Below, one piece after another: positions 1 through 8,404 of a DNA stretch of 38,328 bases. The translations under genes and the position numbers were made by a program. How positions within the stretch are numbered: the stretch's first letter is position 1; the number at the start of each line of letters is the position of its first letter. The notes under the pieces are model-generated. The model saw only the letters and a program-made list of their open reading frames with translations. It was not told where the DNA came from and made no database searches. Source of the DNA: Flavobacteriaceae bacterium TMED81 (GTDB taxonomy: Bacteria; Bacteroidota; Bacteroidia; Flavobacteriales; Flavobacteriaceae); NCBI GenBank assembly GCA_002171575.2, contig NHEI02000028.1:1-38328 (forward strand), given 5' to 3'.

Positions 1-2
1 AG

Positions 3-107
3 GATACGTTTGGCGAGGCTGGCTCTCCTGCTCAACTTATGGAAAAATATGGCTTGAATGCGCAGTCAATCGTGAATGCAGCAAATCGAGTTATCGCTAG
101 AAAATAA
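3..107 (+). CDS. Transketolase C-terminal subunit, 3' end only (partial)
   Basis: Frame 3 reads ...DTFGEAGSPAQLMEKYGLNAQSIVNAANRVIARK*, which resembles transketolase C-termini; truncated by the window edge. Confidence 0.7.
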   Translation, partial: DTFGEAGSPAQLMEKYGLNAQSIVNAANRVIARK

Positions 108-118
108 TAAGTGACTAC

Positions 119-1009
119 TTAAGAAGCGTCTAAATAGTCTGGTGTACCATCCCCATCGGAGTCATCAGCAAGGCCATCTGCATCAACATCATACTCGTCG
201 ATCGTCAGAATGCCATCGCCATCATCATCATTGTCGAGATAGTTCGGGATGCCATCGCCATCGGTATCGTCAGCATCGTCTGTAAAATGACGGTTTCCGT
301 CGATGTCTTCCTCACTTGTCGGAACAGAATCTTCGTCATGATCAGCCGTAGCAAAGGTGTACAAATCGACTGCAAAAATCAAAGGTGCATATTCTCTAGG
401 AGCAGACTGACTGCCGTAATACCCTAGAGCGGAAGGCATAATTGCTACCGCCGTTCCAAAGCCGTCGTAGCTAATCAACCCAGTTGCGGGGTCAACTTCC
501 CAAGTTCCATGCTTGATAAAAGGATAGAGTTCATAAAACCCCTGAACTGTACTCAATCCCGTAAACCAAATTTGCTGTTCACTTTGATCAAAAGAGTACC
601 CATCAAGTAACATCCCTTTATAGGTAATGTAGACCTCATCGGCAATGGTTGGCGAATCCCCAACACCTTCTCGGACGTTTGGAATCACGTACATGGTGTG
701 TGTGATAAAATTGCCATCCTGGTCTTTGACTTGCACCTCATGCTCAACAACTTGATCAATCATAGGAGTTTTGCCAGAAGCATTAACCAACGAATCGATT
801 GTAAATTCCACTCGTTCGCCAGACGCTGCATTCGCATATTCCTCATAATTATAATAATGACTTTGCAAAAAGGAAATGATTGAATCGTTGTCAGCCGTCC
901 GTTGTTCCTCGTAATCACGTGGAGGGGGAATTACTGATCTTGTTGTATCATCACATTGGATAAAGGTAAAAGCCAGAACAAATAGGAAAAGAAGATTGTG
1001 CGTTTTCAT
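119..1009 (-). CDS. FKBP-type peptidyl-prolyl isomerase-like lipoprotein with Asp-rich (thrombospondin type-3-like) C-terminal tail
   Basis: Signal peptide with lipobox-like FTFIQC; FKBP-like core (VYITYKGMLLDGYSFDQS...AIMPSALGYG-like); C-terminal DxDxDG repeats (DTDGDGIPNYLDNDDDGDGILTIDEYDVDADGLADDSDGDGTPDYLD). Confidence 0.75.
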   Translation of the reverse strand: MKTHNLLFLFVLAFTFIQCDDTTRSVIPPPRDYEEQRTADNDSIISFLQSHYYNYEEYANAASGERVEFTIDSLVNASGKTPMIDQVVEHEVQVKDQDGNFITHTMYVIPNVREGVGDSPTIADEVYITYKGMLLDGYSFDQSEQQIWFTGLSTVQGFYELYPFIKHGTWEVDPATGLISYDGFGTAVAIMPSALGYYGSQSAPREYAPLIFAVDLYTFATADHDEDSVPTSEEDIDGNRHFTDDADDTDGDGIPNYLDNDDDGDGILTIDEYDVDADGLADDSDGDGTPDYLDAS

Positions 1010-1082
1010 CGAAAAAAATAGTGGGACAAGATACGATTTTCTTGTATTTTTGAATCTGTATAAATCACAATTAACATTTCTT

Positions 1083-1469
1083 TTGCGAATTGATAAATAT
1101 CTCTGGGCGATCCGTTTTTACAAATCGAGAAATGAAGCATCGATTGCTTGTAAAAAAGGTCATGTTCGCATAGATGAAGTGACAGTAAAACCCTCTAGAG
1201 AGGTTTTTGGTGCGGAAAAAATACTGATTCGAAAAAATCAAATGGAGTTTACCCTACTTGTGCTTGGAATTCCAAAGTCAAGAGTTGCTGCCAAATTGGT
1301 GGAACAATATGCCAAAGACCTGACGCCTGAAGGTCTTCGGAAAGCGAGAACAGAAATTGCCGTCAATCAAGCGAACAACAGATTTGAAACTGGCGGTAGG
1401 CCAAGTAAAAAAAATCGAAGAGACCTGATGGATTTTATGGATAGTGAGTCCGATTCTACTGATGAATGA
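1083..1469 (+). CDS. S4-domain RNA-binding protein (Hsp15/HslR-like)
   Basis: LRIDKYLWAIRFYKSRNEASIACKKGHVRID S4 motif; basic C-terminus. The ORF track starts at 996, but the domain begins at about 1083 (TTG) and a TATTTTTG -7-like box lies at 1045-1052. Confidence 0.75.
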   Translation: MRIDKYLWAIRFYKSRNEASIACKKGHVRIDEVTVKPSREVFGAEKILIRKNQMEFTLLVLGIPKSRVAAKLVEQYAKDLTPEGLRKARTEIAVNQANNRFETGGRPSKKNRRDLMDFMDSESDSTDE

Positions 1470-1481
1470 TTATATTTGAGT

Positions 1482-1979
1482 ATGTACAATGATTGCATTT
1501 TAACAGCCGAACAAGCAGAGCTGAGTATCCGAAGGATTGCTTATCAAATCCTTGAAGACAATCCCGGTGAAAAAAGAATTGTGGTTGCTGGCGTGATATC
1601 AAATGGCAATCAGGTCGCCAAATCGATCGCTAAAGTTTTGCGATCGATATCGGACATTGAGGTGTTGGATTGCCAAATCCAAATTGATAAAAAAAATCCC
1701 AGAAACAAGATTCAAATGTCTATAGATGAATCTCAATATGAAAACCAATCGGTTGTCATCGTTGATGACGTTTTACATACTGGCTCGACATTGATCTATG
1801 CAGTTCGTCACTTTCTTCAAGTGTCACTTACCCAATGTAAAGTTGCTGTATTAATCAATCGAAATCATAAAAAGTTTCCCATAAAGGCAGATTATAAAGG
1901 AATCTCATTGTCCACAAGCATGCACGAACATGTAGAAATTGTGTGTAAAAACGATACTTTCGAAGGGTATCTAACCTAG
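1482..1979 (+). CDS. Phosphoribosyltransferase family protein (PyrR-like)
   Basis: PRPP-binding motif VVIVDDVLHTGSTL; ATG at 1482 preferred over TTG at 1476. Confidence 0.8.
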   Translation: MYNDCILTAEQAELSIRRIAYQILEDNPGEKRIVVAGVISNGNQVAKSIAKVLRSISDIEVLDCQIQIDKKNPRNKIQMSIDESQYENQSVVIVDDVLHTGSTLIYAVRHFLQVSLTQCKVAVLINRNHKKFPIKADYKGISLSTSMHEHVEIVCKNDTFEGYLT

Positions 1980-2525
1980 TTTTTTGATAATCTGATCGAC
2001 GAGTTCTTGTGGAGTTTCATCCTGTATATACAAGAGGTGATTGGCCTGCTCATAAAATTGTTTTCTTTCAAAAATATGCTTTGCAATAAACTCTTGCAGT
2101 TTGTCTTTTGAAGTTAAATGAGATATCATCGGACGATGGTCTTTCTCGGAAAATAAGCGATGACAGAGGGTTGAAAGGGAAGGAGATAAATAAAAAGTAT
2201 GGGGTGTTGACTGAACCACAGACAGCATATTGTCAGCGTAGCAAGGAGTTCCACCACCAAGCGAAATCACAGATGCTTGAGCTGAAATTAGCAAGTCATC
2301 AAGGGCTCTTTTTTCAAGTTTTCTAAAGCTGATTTCGCCATATTCTAGAAAAAGGTTTGGTACAGAACGACCGTGTATTTCGCTCAAATAATCATCCATA
2401 TCAACAAAAGGCAATGCAAGTTGTTTTGCGAGGAGTTGACCAACTGTGGATTTTCCACAACCCATATAGCCAAGGAGAATGATCGGTTGATCGGATTTTT
2501 CTGAATAAAGTACTTGCTCGCTCAT
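1971..2525 (-). CDS. aroK: Shikimate kinase
   Basis: P-loop GYMGCGKSTVGQLLA, VDMDDYLSE, SLGGGTPC motifs. Confidence 0.9.
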   Translation of the reverse strand: MSEQVLYSEKSDQPIILLGYMGCGKSTVGQLLAKQLALPFVDMDDYLSEIHGRSVPNLFLEYGEISFRKLEKRALDDLLISAQASVISLGGGTPCYADNMLSVVQSTPHTFYLSPSLSTLCHRLFSEKDHRPMISHLTSKDKLQEFIAKHIFERKQFYEQANHLLYIQDETPQELVDQIIKKLG

Positions 2526-2556
2526 TGTCGGATTACAAATTTAAGCCAATTTAAAC

Positions 2557-2588
2557 TTTGATTAATCGTAGAATTGAATTTATATTTG
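2557..2588 (+). promoter_or_regulatory. Bacteroidetes-type promoter for the tRNA-Lys/Lys/Leu cluster
   Basis: TTTG (2557-2560)-N20-TATATTTG (2581-2588), matching the TTTG/TAnnTTTG consensus. Confidence 0.7.
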
Positions 2589-2607
2589 CAGCCATTATAA
2601 AAAGGAC

Positions 2608-2680
2608 GATTTGGTAGCTCAGTTGGTAGAGCATCTCCCTTTTAAGGAGAGGGTCCTGGGTTCGAGACCCAGCCAAATCA
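2608..2680 (+). tRNA. tRNA-Lys (anticodon TTT)
   Basis: Cloverleaf: acceptor GATTTGG/CCAAATC, anticodon arm TCTCC-CTTTTAA-GGAGA, T-arm CTGGG-TTCGAGA-CCCAG. Confidence 0.95.
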
Positions 2681-2684
2681 CAAA

Positions 2685-2757
2685 GACTTGGTAGCTCAGT
2701 TGGTAGAGCATCTCCCTTTTAAGGAGAGGGTCCTGGGTTCGAGACCCAGCCAAGTCA
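2685..2757 (+). tRNA. tRNA-Lys (anticodon TTT), second copy
   Basis: Same as the first copy except the compensated acceptor pair GACTTGG/CCAAGTC. Confidence 0.95.
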
Positions 2758-2771
2758 CAACAAGTCCCTCA

Positions 2772-2857
2772 GCGCACGTGGCGGAACTGGTAGACGCGCT
2801 AGGTTGAGGGCCTAGTGGGAGTTAAATCCCGTGGAGGTTCGATTCCTCTCGTGCGCA
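2772..2857 (+). tRNA. tRNA-Leu (anticodon GAG)
   Basis: Acceptor GCGCACG/CGTGCGC, anticodon arm CTAGG-TTGAGGG-CCTAG, long variable arm, T-arm GAGG-TTCGATT-CCTC. Confidence 0.93.
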
Positions 2858-2883
2858 CAATTTTCCATTTAACTTTTTTTTCC

Positions 2884-2891
2884 TACTTTTG
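2884..2891 (+). promoter_or_regulatory. Putative -7 box of the carH-like promoter
   Basis: TACTTTTG matches TAnnTTTG, 31 nt before the ATG at 2923; a TTTT at 2861-2864 lies 19 nt upstream. Confidence 0.5.
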
Positions 2892-2923
2892 TTTAATGTT
2901 TGTCAATTAAACGTTAAACAAAA
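2887..2923. promoter_or_regulatory. Putative operator of the MerR-B12 regulator (autoregulatory site)
   Basis: TTTTGTTTAA (2887-2896) and TTAAACAAAA (2914-2923) are perfect 10-bp arms; nested GTTTAAT (2891-2897)/ATTAAAC (2906-2912). It overlaps the -7 box and extends to the A of the start codon. Near-identical arms lie upstream of the photolyase operon. Confidence 0.6.
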
Positions 2924-3819
2924 TGGATCGGGTCAAAACAAGTTTTAGTATAAAAAATCTGGAGCATCTCTCCGGAATTAAAGCCCACACCATACGGATT
3001 TGGGAAAAAAGGTACAACCTTTTTGAGCCGGAACGCACAGAAACCAACATTCGCCTCTACAATCTTGATAGCTTGCAAAAGCTTCTCAACGTTTCGATGT
3101 TGTATAAAAATGGCTTTAAGATTTCGAAAATCGCCAGAATGGAGGTAAACGAAATCAAAGATAAAGTCCACACAATTACTCTTCAAAAGAGTCCTTACGA
3201 TTGGTCACTCGGTCTCTTTAAGCTATCAATGATCAATTTTGATCAGCGTTTATTTACAAACACGTTCGATGAGCTCATGGAAAAAATGAGTTTTGGTGAA
3301 ATTTACCAATCCATCTTCACTCCCCTGATGATCGAACTTGGCGTTTTATGGCAAACCAATTCCATCAGCCCATCTCACGAGCACTTTATAACGAGTTTGA
3401 TCAAACAAAAAATACATTCACTCTGTGAAAAGTTGCAAGAGAATCAACCTCAAAATACAGATCAAACTTTTGTGCTTTATCTCCCCGACAATGAGATCCA
3501 CGAACTGGGACTGCTTTATCTAAACTACGAGATTCTGGACCGTGGGTATAAAACTATCTTTTTAGGTCAATCCGTTCCGACAACAAGTCTATCTAATTTT
3601 CAAGACAAAGCAGATAAAATGGTTTTTGTATCCTGCTTTACGATCGAACCCAATCATGACCGTGTAGATGAGTATCTGGAAGAATTTGAAAAAGAGGTTT
3701 TATCAACGGAAGGTTCTGAGTTATTGATTACCGGATACCAAGCCAAATACATTACAAAACCCAAAAACCCTAGGGTTCGTATTTTTGAATCTTCTGCCGA
3801 ATTGATTAAAGAGTTATAA
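2923..3819 (+). CDS. MerR-family regulator with B12-binding domain (CarH/LitR-type predicted cobalamin photoreceptor)
   Basis: MerR HTH (FSIKNLEHLSGIKAHTIRIWEKRYNLFEPERTETNIRLYN); W-x9-EH (WQTNSISPSHEH); B12 motif EIHELG. Confidence 0.88.
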   Translation: MDRVKTSFSIKNLEHLSGIKAHTIRIWEKRYNLFEPERTETNIRLYNLDSLQKLLNVSMLYKNGFKISKIARMEVNEIKDKVHTITLQKSPYDWSLGLFKLSMINFDQRLFTNTFDELMEKMSFGEIYQSIFTPLMIELGVLWQTNSISPSHEHFITSLIKQKIHSLCEKLQENQPQNTDQTFVLYLPDNEIHELGLLYLNYEILDRGYKTIFLGQSVPTTSLSNFQDKADKMVFVSCFTIEPNHDRVDEYLEEFEKEVLSTEGSELLITGYQAKYITKPKNPRVRIFESSAELIKEL

Positions 3820-3891
3820 TTTTTTTCTTTGAAGTTGAATAAACAAGAAAAAAATTATAATTTGCAATTGGTAATTAGAGAAAGTTATTTT

Positions 3892-4731
3892 GTGAAATCT
3901 ATTTTTGATTCTGTATCGAAACGATGTAGCAAAGAAATCACGGAGTCGTATAGTACTTCATTTTCTTTGGCTACACGTATGCTATCATCTGAAATACGTC
4001 AAGACATATACAACATTTATGGTTTTGTCAGATTGGCGGACGAAATTGTTGATAGTTTTCACGATTATGATAAAGTGGCACTTCTAGACCGTTTTGAAGA
4101 CGATTTGGCATATGCACTGACGGAAAAAATCAGTACAAACCCTGTTCTGAATGCTTTCCAAGAGACCGTTCATCGCTACGAAATAGACAAAGAATTCATT
4201 GACGCTTTTATGCAAAGCATGCGCTGGGATCTATCAAAAAAGGTTTATCAAACAGATGAGGAGTATAAAAATTACATTTATGGTTCTGCTGACGTTGTTG
4301 GATTGATGTGTTTACGGGTTTTTGTCAAAGGAGACCGTGAGCTTTTCGACGAATTGAAATCTTCAGCCATGGCACTGGGTTCTGCCTTTCAAAAAGTAAA
4401 TTTTCTTCGTGATCTCAAAAATGACTACGAACAACTAGAGCGCTCTTATTTTCCGAATGTAAACCTCAGAGAGCTTGACGAGGCCTCCAAGCAGAAAATT
4501 ATCGCCGAAATTGAAGCCGATTTTCACAAAGGCCTGTCTGGAATTTTCAAATTACCCGATGCAGCAAAATTTGGTGTTTACACCGCCTATAAGTATTACC
4601 TCCGTCTGCTAAAGAAACTAAAACGGGTTCCCTCTATTGACATCAAAAACAAAAGAATACGTGTGGCCAATATCCAAAAAGTGGATGTGCTAGCTCGCTC
4701 CTATGTTCGGTATCGATTCAATATTCTGTAA
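3892..4731 (+). CDS. crtB: Phytoene/squalene synthase (phytoene synthase)
   Basis: SYSTSFSLATRML, YGFVRLADEIVD (DxxxD) and FQKVNFLRDLKNDYEQLERSYFP motifs; GTG start at 3892 (VKSIFDSVSKRC...) preferred over TTG at 3829. Confidence 0.88.
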   Translation: MKSIFDSVSKRCSKEITESYSTSFSLATRMLSSEIRQDIYNIYGFVRLADEIVDSFHDYDKVALLDRFEDDLAYALTEKISTNPVLNAFQETVHRYEIDKEFIDAFMQSMRWDLSKKVYQTDEEYKNYIYGSADVVGLMCLRVFVKGDRELFDELKSSAMALGSAFQKVNFLRDLKNDYEQLERSYFPNVNLRELDEASKQKIIAEIEADFHKGLSGIFKLPDAAKFGVYTAYKYYLRLLKKLKRVPSIDIKNKRIRVANIQKVDVLARSYVRYRFNIL

Positions 4732-4734
4732 TCC

Positions 4735-5184
4735 ATGCTCCTCACCATTCAGATTTTTATTTTTTTCGCCACCTTTATTTTTATGGAAGCTGTCGCATGG
4801 TTTTCCCACAAGTACATCATGCATGGGTTTTTATGGTCACTTCACAAAGACCATCACCACAAAGACCACGATTCAAATTTTGAAAGAAACGATGCCTTTT
4901 TTCTCTTTTATGCAGCTGTTAGCGCTGGTTTTGTGATTTTATGGGGAGAGTTTGGATTTTGGCCGGGAATGGCAATTGCCTTAGGGATTTTTGCTTATGG
5001 TCTCACTTATTTTTTTGTTCACGACATCTTTATCCATCAGCGCGTAAAATGGTTCCGCAATGCCAATACAACCTATGCAAAAGCGATTCGAAGGGCACAC
5101 AAAATTCATCATAAAAACCTAAACAAAGAAAATGGAGAATGCTATGGCATGCTCTGGGTGCCGATGAAGTATTTTAAGAAATAA
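4735..5184 (+). CDS. crtZ: Beta-carotene hydroxylase / fatty-acid hydroxylase superfamily
   Basis: Histidine motifs HKYIMHG, HKDHHH, HDIFIHQR, RRAHKIHHK; follows crtB with a 3-nt gap. Confidence 0.85.
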   Translation: MLLTIQIFIFFATFIFMEAVAWFSHKYIMHGFLWSLHKDHHHKDHDSNFERNDAFFLFYAAVSAGFVILWGEFGFWPGMAIALGIFAYGLTYFFVHDIFIHQRVKWFRNANTTYAKAIRRAHKIHHKNLNKENGECYGMLWVPMKYFKK

Positions 5185-5187
5185 GTA

Positions 5188-5676
5188 CTATAAATGCGCC
5201 ATTTCAATGGCAGCAACCGCCGCTTCTTCCCCTTTATTTCCCAATGATCCTCCACTTCTCGCATGTGATTGCTCGATTTTATCATCTGTTAACACACAGA
5301 AAATAACTGGTACTGTACCCATCGCATTGAGCTGCTGAATTCCGTTAGTCACCCCTTGACAGACATAATCGAAATGGCTTGTTTCTCCTCGAACTACATT
5401 GCCAATAGCAATGATCGCATCATATTTTTTTTCCATCGCAACACGACTCGCATATACCAATTCAAAGCTACCAGGAACATCAATACGATCAATTTGTTTT
5501 GCCTGTTGTTGTTGCAAAATTTGATGGGCTCCCGCAAAGAGACGATCGGTTATTTCACTGTTCCATCGGGAGACGATGAGTGCAAAACGCAAACCTTCAG
5601 CACTGGGGAGTGTTTCGTGATTGATATGCTTGCTGTTCTGACTGCTCGTTGCCATATTATATGCTGGCTTGACCAA
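5188..5676 (-). CDS. ribH: 6,7-dimethyl-8-ribityllumazine synthase
   Basis: ALIVSRWNSEITDRLFAGA, DVPGSFELVYASR, GNVVRGETSHFDYVCQGVTNGI. Confidence 0.93.
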   Translation of the reverse strand: MVKPAYNMATSSQNSKHINHETLPSAEGLRFALIVSRWNSEITDRLFAGAHQILQQQQAKQIDRIDVPGSFELVYASRVAMEKKYDAIIAIGNVVRGETSHFDYVCQGVTNGIQQLNAMGTVPVIFCVLTDDKIEQSHARSGGSLGNKGEEAAVAAIEMAHL

Positions 5677-6412
5677 GCAAAGCGTCGATGTGCTTGGCGT
5701 CTACCCCACTTGAAAAATCATCTTTAATGATGGTAAAGTATGCTTTGGCAGTTTTTTTATCTCCAAGTGATAAAGCAACAAGACCAGCTTTACGCAAATA
5801 ACGTGGGTAGGTAATTTGATTGTCACTAAACGATAAGGCCTTCTCATAGTAGTTTAAGGCATCTGAAAGTTGATCCAACTCAGCAAAAGCATCACCAATC
5901 CCTCCCAAAGCAAGGGGAGCAAGTAACGGGTCAGAAGAGCTAAAATCCTCTAGGTAATCAATCGCTAACTCATATTCACCCAAATGAAGATAAATCATAC
6001 CCGAACTATAAGTCGCCAAATTGGCTGCAGGTGTTCCACCATAATTATCAATAATATCGAAAAAACCATATTTCCCGTTGGCTCCACTTAGTGCATTCTG
6101 AAAAAGAGAATCGCGAAGTTCTTCATCTGCCAATCCCTTTTCAAAAAAGTCTTGGGCTTGAAAGATCTCTGTGTTGGCTTCCGCAATTTTAGGATTGAGA
6201 ATTAAACTTTGATATCCCAAATAACCAAGAACAACAAGGACGATTCCAAAAATCAATCCGAAAATCTGTCGCTGATAAGCTGCAATCCATTGTTCTAATC
6301 TTGATGCACCTGTGTCGAGATTTGAAAAAACCTCTTCCGTTCTGCTTTCTGTGGCTTGAGAACCCTTGGGGTTTTGCGTTTTCTTAGCACCTCTTTTTTT
6401 ATATGTGGCCAT
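5657..6412 (-). CDS. Tetratricopeptide-repeat membrane protein (YfgM-like)
   Basis: N-terminal TM segment (IFGLIFGIVLVVLGYLGYQSL) followed by TPR-like repeats. Confidence 0.7.
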   Translation of the reverse strand: MATYKKRGAKKTQNPKGSQATESRTEEVFSNLDTGASRLEQWIAAYQRQIFGLIFGIVLVVLGYLGYQSLILNPKIAEANTEIFQAQDFFEKGLADEELRDSLFQNALSGANGKYGFFDIIDNYGGTPAANLATYSSGMIYLHLGEYELAIDYLEDFSSSDPLLAPLALGGIGDAFAELDQLSDALNYYEKALSFSDNQITYPRYLRKAGLVALSLGDKKTAKAYFTIIKDDFSSGVDAKHIDALLGQASI

Positions 6413-6526
6413 AGCTTGTAAATCGTGTTTGCAAAAATATGATAATTATTGAAATGAACATTCTACAAAAACGAGCAAAAATCAATAATTTGGTCATGTA
6501 CAAACTAAAATAACAATCCCTGACCT

Positions 6527-7615
6527 GTGAAGGAACTATTTTTGGACCAACTTTCCATCGTAAACTACAGAAACCTAACAGGTATCGATTTTAGTTTAGA
6601 TCGCAACATCAACTGTTTTGTGGGCAATAATGGAGTCGGCAAAACAAATGCTTTGGATGCGATATACTTCCTTGCTATGGGTAAGAGCTACTCCAATAGC
6701 ATCACGAGTCAAAATATTTCTCATCAAGCCGATTTTAGCATGATTGAAGGTGTTTTTGATAAAAGCGGAAAAAGCTTGCGAATTCAATGTCATTTCGAAC
6801 GCGAGGGCAAAAAAACCATTAAACGAAATCGCAAGGCCTATAAAAAAATTGCAGACCACGTTGGGCTAATCCCTGTAGTGATTATTTCCCCAACTGATAG
6901 AGATTTAATTTTGGAAGGGAGCAGCGTGAGAAGAAAGTTTTTGGATCGTACCATTTCTCAATCCAATAAATCTTACTTGCAGAACCTGATTGCTTACCAG
7001 CGTACCTTAAACCAACGAAATGCCCTGCTCAAACACTTTGCATCATCAAACAAGTTTGACAAAGACACCCTTTCGGTTTTCAACGAAAAACTTGTACAGT
7101 TCGGGCAGCCCATTCACCAAGCTCGTAAAGAGTTTGTAGAGGGCTTTCAACCGCTTTTCCACGATCGCTATCAGTTTATAAGCAGAGACAAAGAAATCGT
7201 TTCGATTAGCTATGAGTCCAAACTCGATGAGAAGCCCTTTATTGACCTTTTGGAGGAATCCTTACAAAAAGACCGCATTTTACAATACACCAGTATTGGA
7301 CCTCACAAAGATGATTTGCGTTTTCAAATCAGCGATTTCCCAATCAAAAAATTTGGAAGCCAAGGACAACAAAAAACGTTTTTAATCGCTCTAAAGCTCG
7401 CCCAGTTTGATGTGATCCGAAATCTGATGAATGTTTTGCCTATATTACTATTGGATGATATTTTTGACAAACTGGACGATCGTCGTGTGATGCAAATCAT
7501 CAATCTGGTCAATGACGATTCTTTTGGGCAGCTATTTGTTACCGATACCAATAAAGAGCGCACCGAAAATATGATTAAACAAACCGCGCAAAGCTATTCG
7601 ATATTCAGCTTGTAA
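6527..7615 (+). CDS. recF: DNA replication and repair protein RecF
   Basis: FVGNNGVGKTNALDAIYFLAMGKSY Walker A; GSQGQQKTFLIALKLAQF signature; LLLDDIFDKLDDRR. GTG start. Confidence 0.95.
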   Translation: MKELFLDQLSIVNYRNLTGIDFSLDRNINCFVGNNGVGKTNALDAIYFLAMGKSYSNSITSQNISHQADFSMIEGVFDKSGKSLRIQCHFEREGKKTIKRNRKAYKKIADHVGLIPVVIISPTDRDLILEGSSVRRKFLDRTISQSNKSYLQNLIAYQRTLNQRNALLKHFASSNKFDKDTLSVFNEKLVQFGQPIHQARKEFVEGFQPLFHDRYQFISRDKEIVSISYESKLDEKPFIDLLEESLQKDRILQYTSIGPHKDDLRFQISDFPIKKFGSQGQQKTFLIALKLAQFDVIRNLMNVLPILLLDDIFDKLDDRRVMQIINLVNDDSFGQLFVTDTNKERTENMIKQTAQSYSIFSL

Positions 7616-7628
7616 AATCCATAGAAAT

Positions 7629-7916
7629 ATGAGTGATGACGCAAAAAAGATCAAATCCGTTTTGGGAGAGTTTATTTCCAAAAATGCGCTTACTGATGGA
7701 ATCGATTCCGCTCGAATTCAAGAGAGTTGGCGTGAGTTACTGGGAGAAAATATCAATGCCTACACTAAAAACATCAGCCTACAGCAAGACGTCCTGGTTG
7801 TGAAACTCACCTCTTCTGTACTTCGACAGGAACTCAGTTATGGGAAAGACAAAATCATCGAAATGATCAATGCATCTCTTGGAAAAGACAAAGTGAGGGA
7901 TATTCGTTTTATTTAG
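7629..7916 (+). CDS. DUF721 (DciA-like) protein
   Basis: Short protein directly after rec[53 protein letters not shown]. Confidence 0.75.
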   Translation: MSDDAKKIKSVLGEFISKNALTDGIDSARIQESWRELLGENINAYTKNISLQQDVLVVKLTSSVLRQELSYGKDKIIEMINASLGKDKVRDIRFI

Positions 7917-8329
7917 TAGATCTCCCGTGCGGAAAAGTGGAATGCGCACTCAATCTTTGCGTTGTCATCGCTGTCAGATCCGTGAATTGCGTTTCGTCCC
8001 ACCGACTCCGCAAACAACTTTCGGATGGTTCCTTCTGCCGCTTCCTCGGGGTTTGTTGATCCAATAAGTGCTCTAAAATCAGCGACTGCGTTCTCTTTTT
8101 CCAAGACGGCAGCAACAATCGGTCCGCTGGTCATAAAGGCAACCAATTCACCAAAAAATGGTCTTTCTTTATGCACATCATAGAATGCCTCAGCTTCGCG
8201 TTGAATGAGTTGGGACATCTTTAGCCCTCGAATTACAAATCCAGCGGTTGTGATTTTTTCAAGTATAGCACCAACATGGCCGTTTTGAACCGCATCAGGC
8301 TTAATCATCGTAAATGTTCTGTTGGACAT
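7913..8329 (-). CDS. ndk: Nucleoside diphosphate kinase
   Basis: [28 protein letters not shown] active-site motif. Confidence 0.95.
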   Translation of the reverse strand: MSNRTFTMIKPDAVQNGHVGAILEKITTAGFVIRGLKMSQLIQREAEAFYDVHKERPFFGELVAFMTSGPIVAAVLEKENAVADFRALIGSTNPEEAAEGTIRKLFAESVGRNAIHGSDSDDNAKIECAFHFSAREIY

Positions 8330-8404
8330 CTATTTATTTTTTTTGCAAACCTACTAAAATTTCATAGGTAGTCAACTATGGACTTTAGTTTGTAGTTTTG
8401 ACAT

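Noticed and set aside
145-330. Repetitive gat/cat-rich stretch near the left edge
   Set aside because: Explained by the Asp-rich repeats encoded by the FKBP-like lipoprotein; not a CRISPR or tandem DNA repeat.
6200-6212. ATTAAAC half-site in the TPR gene
   Set aside because: Single half-site inside coding sequence.
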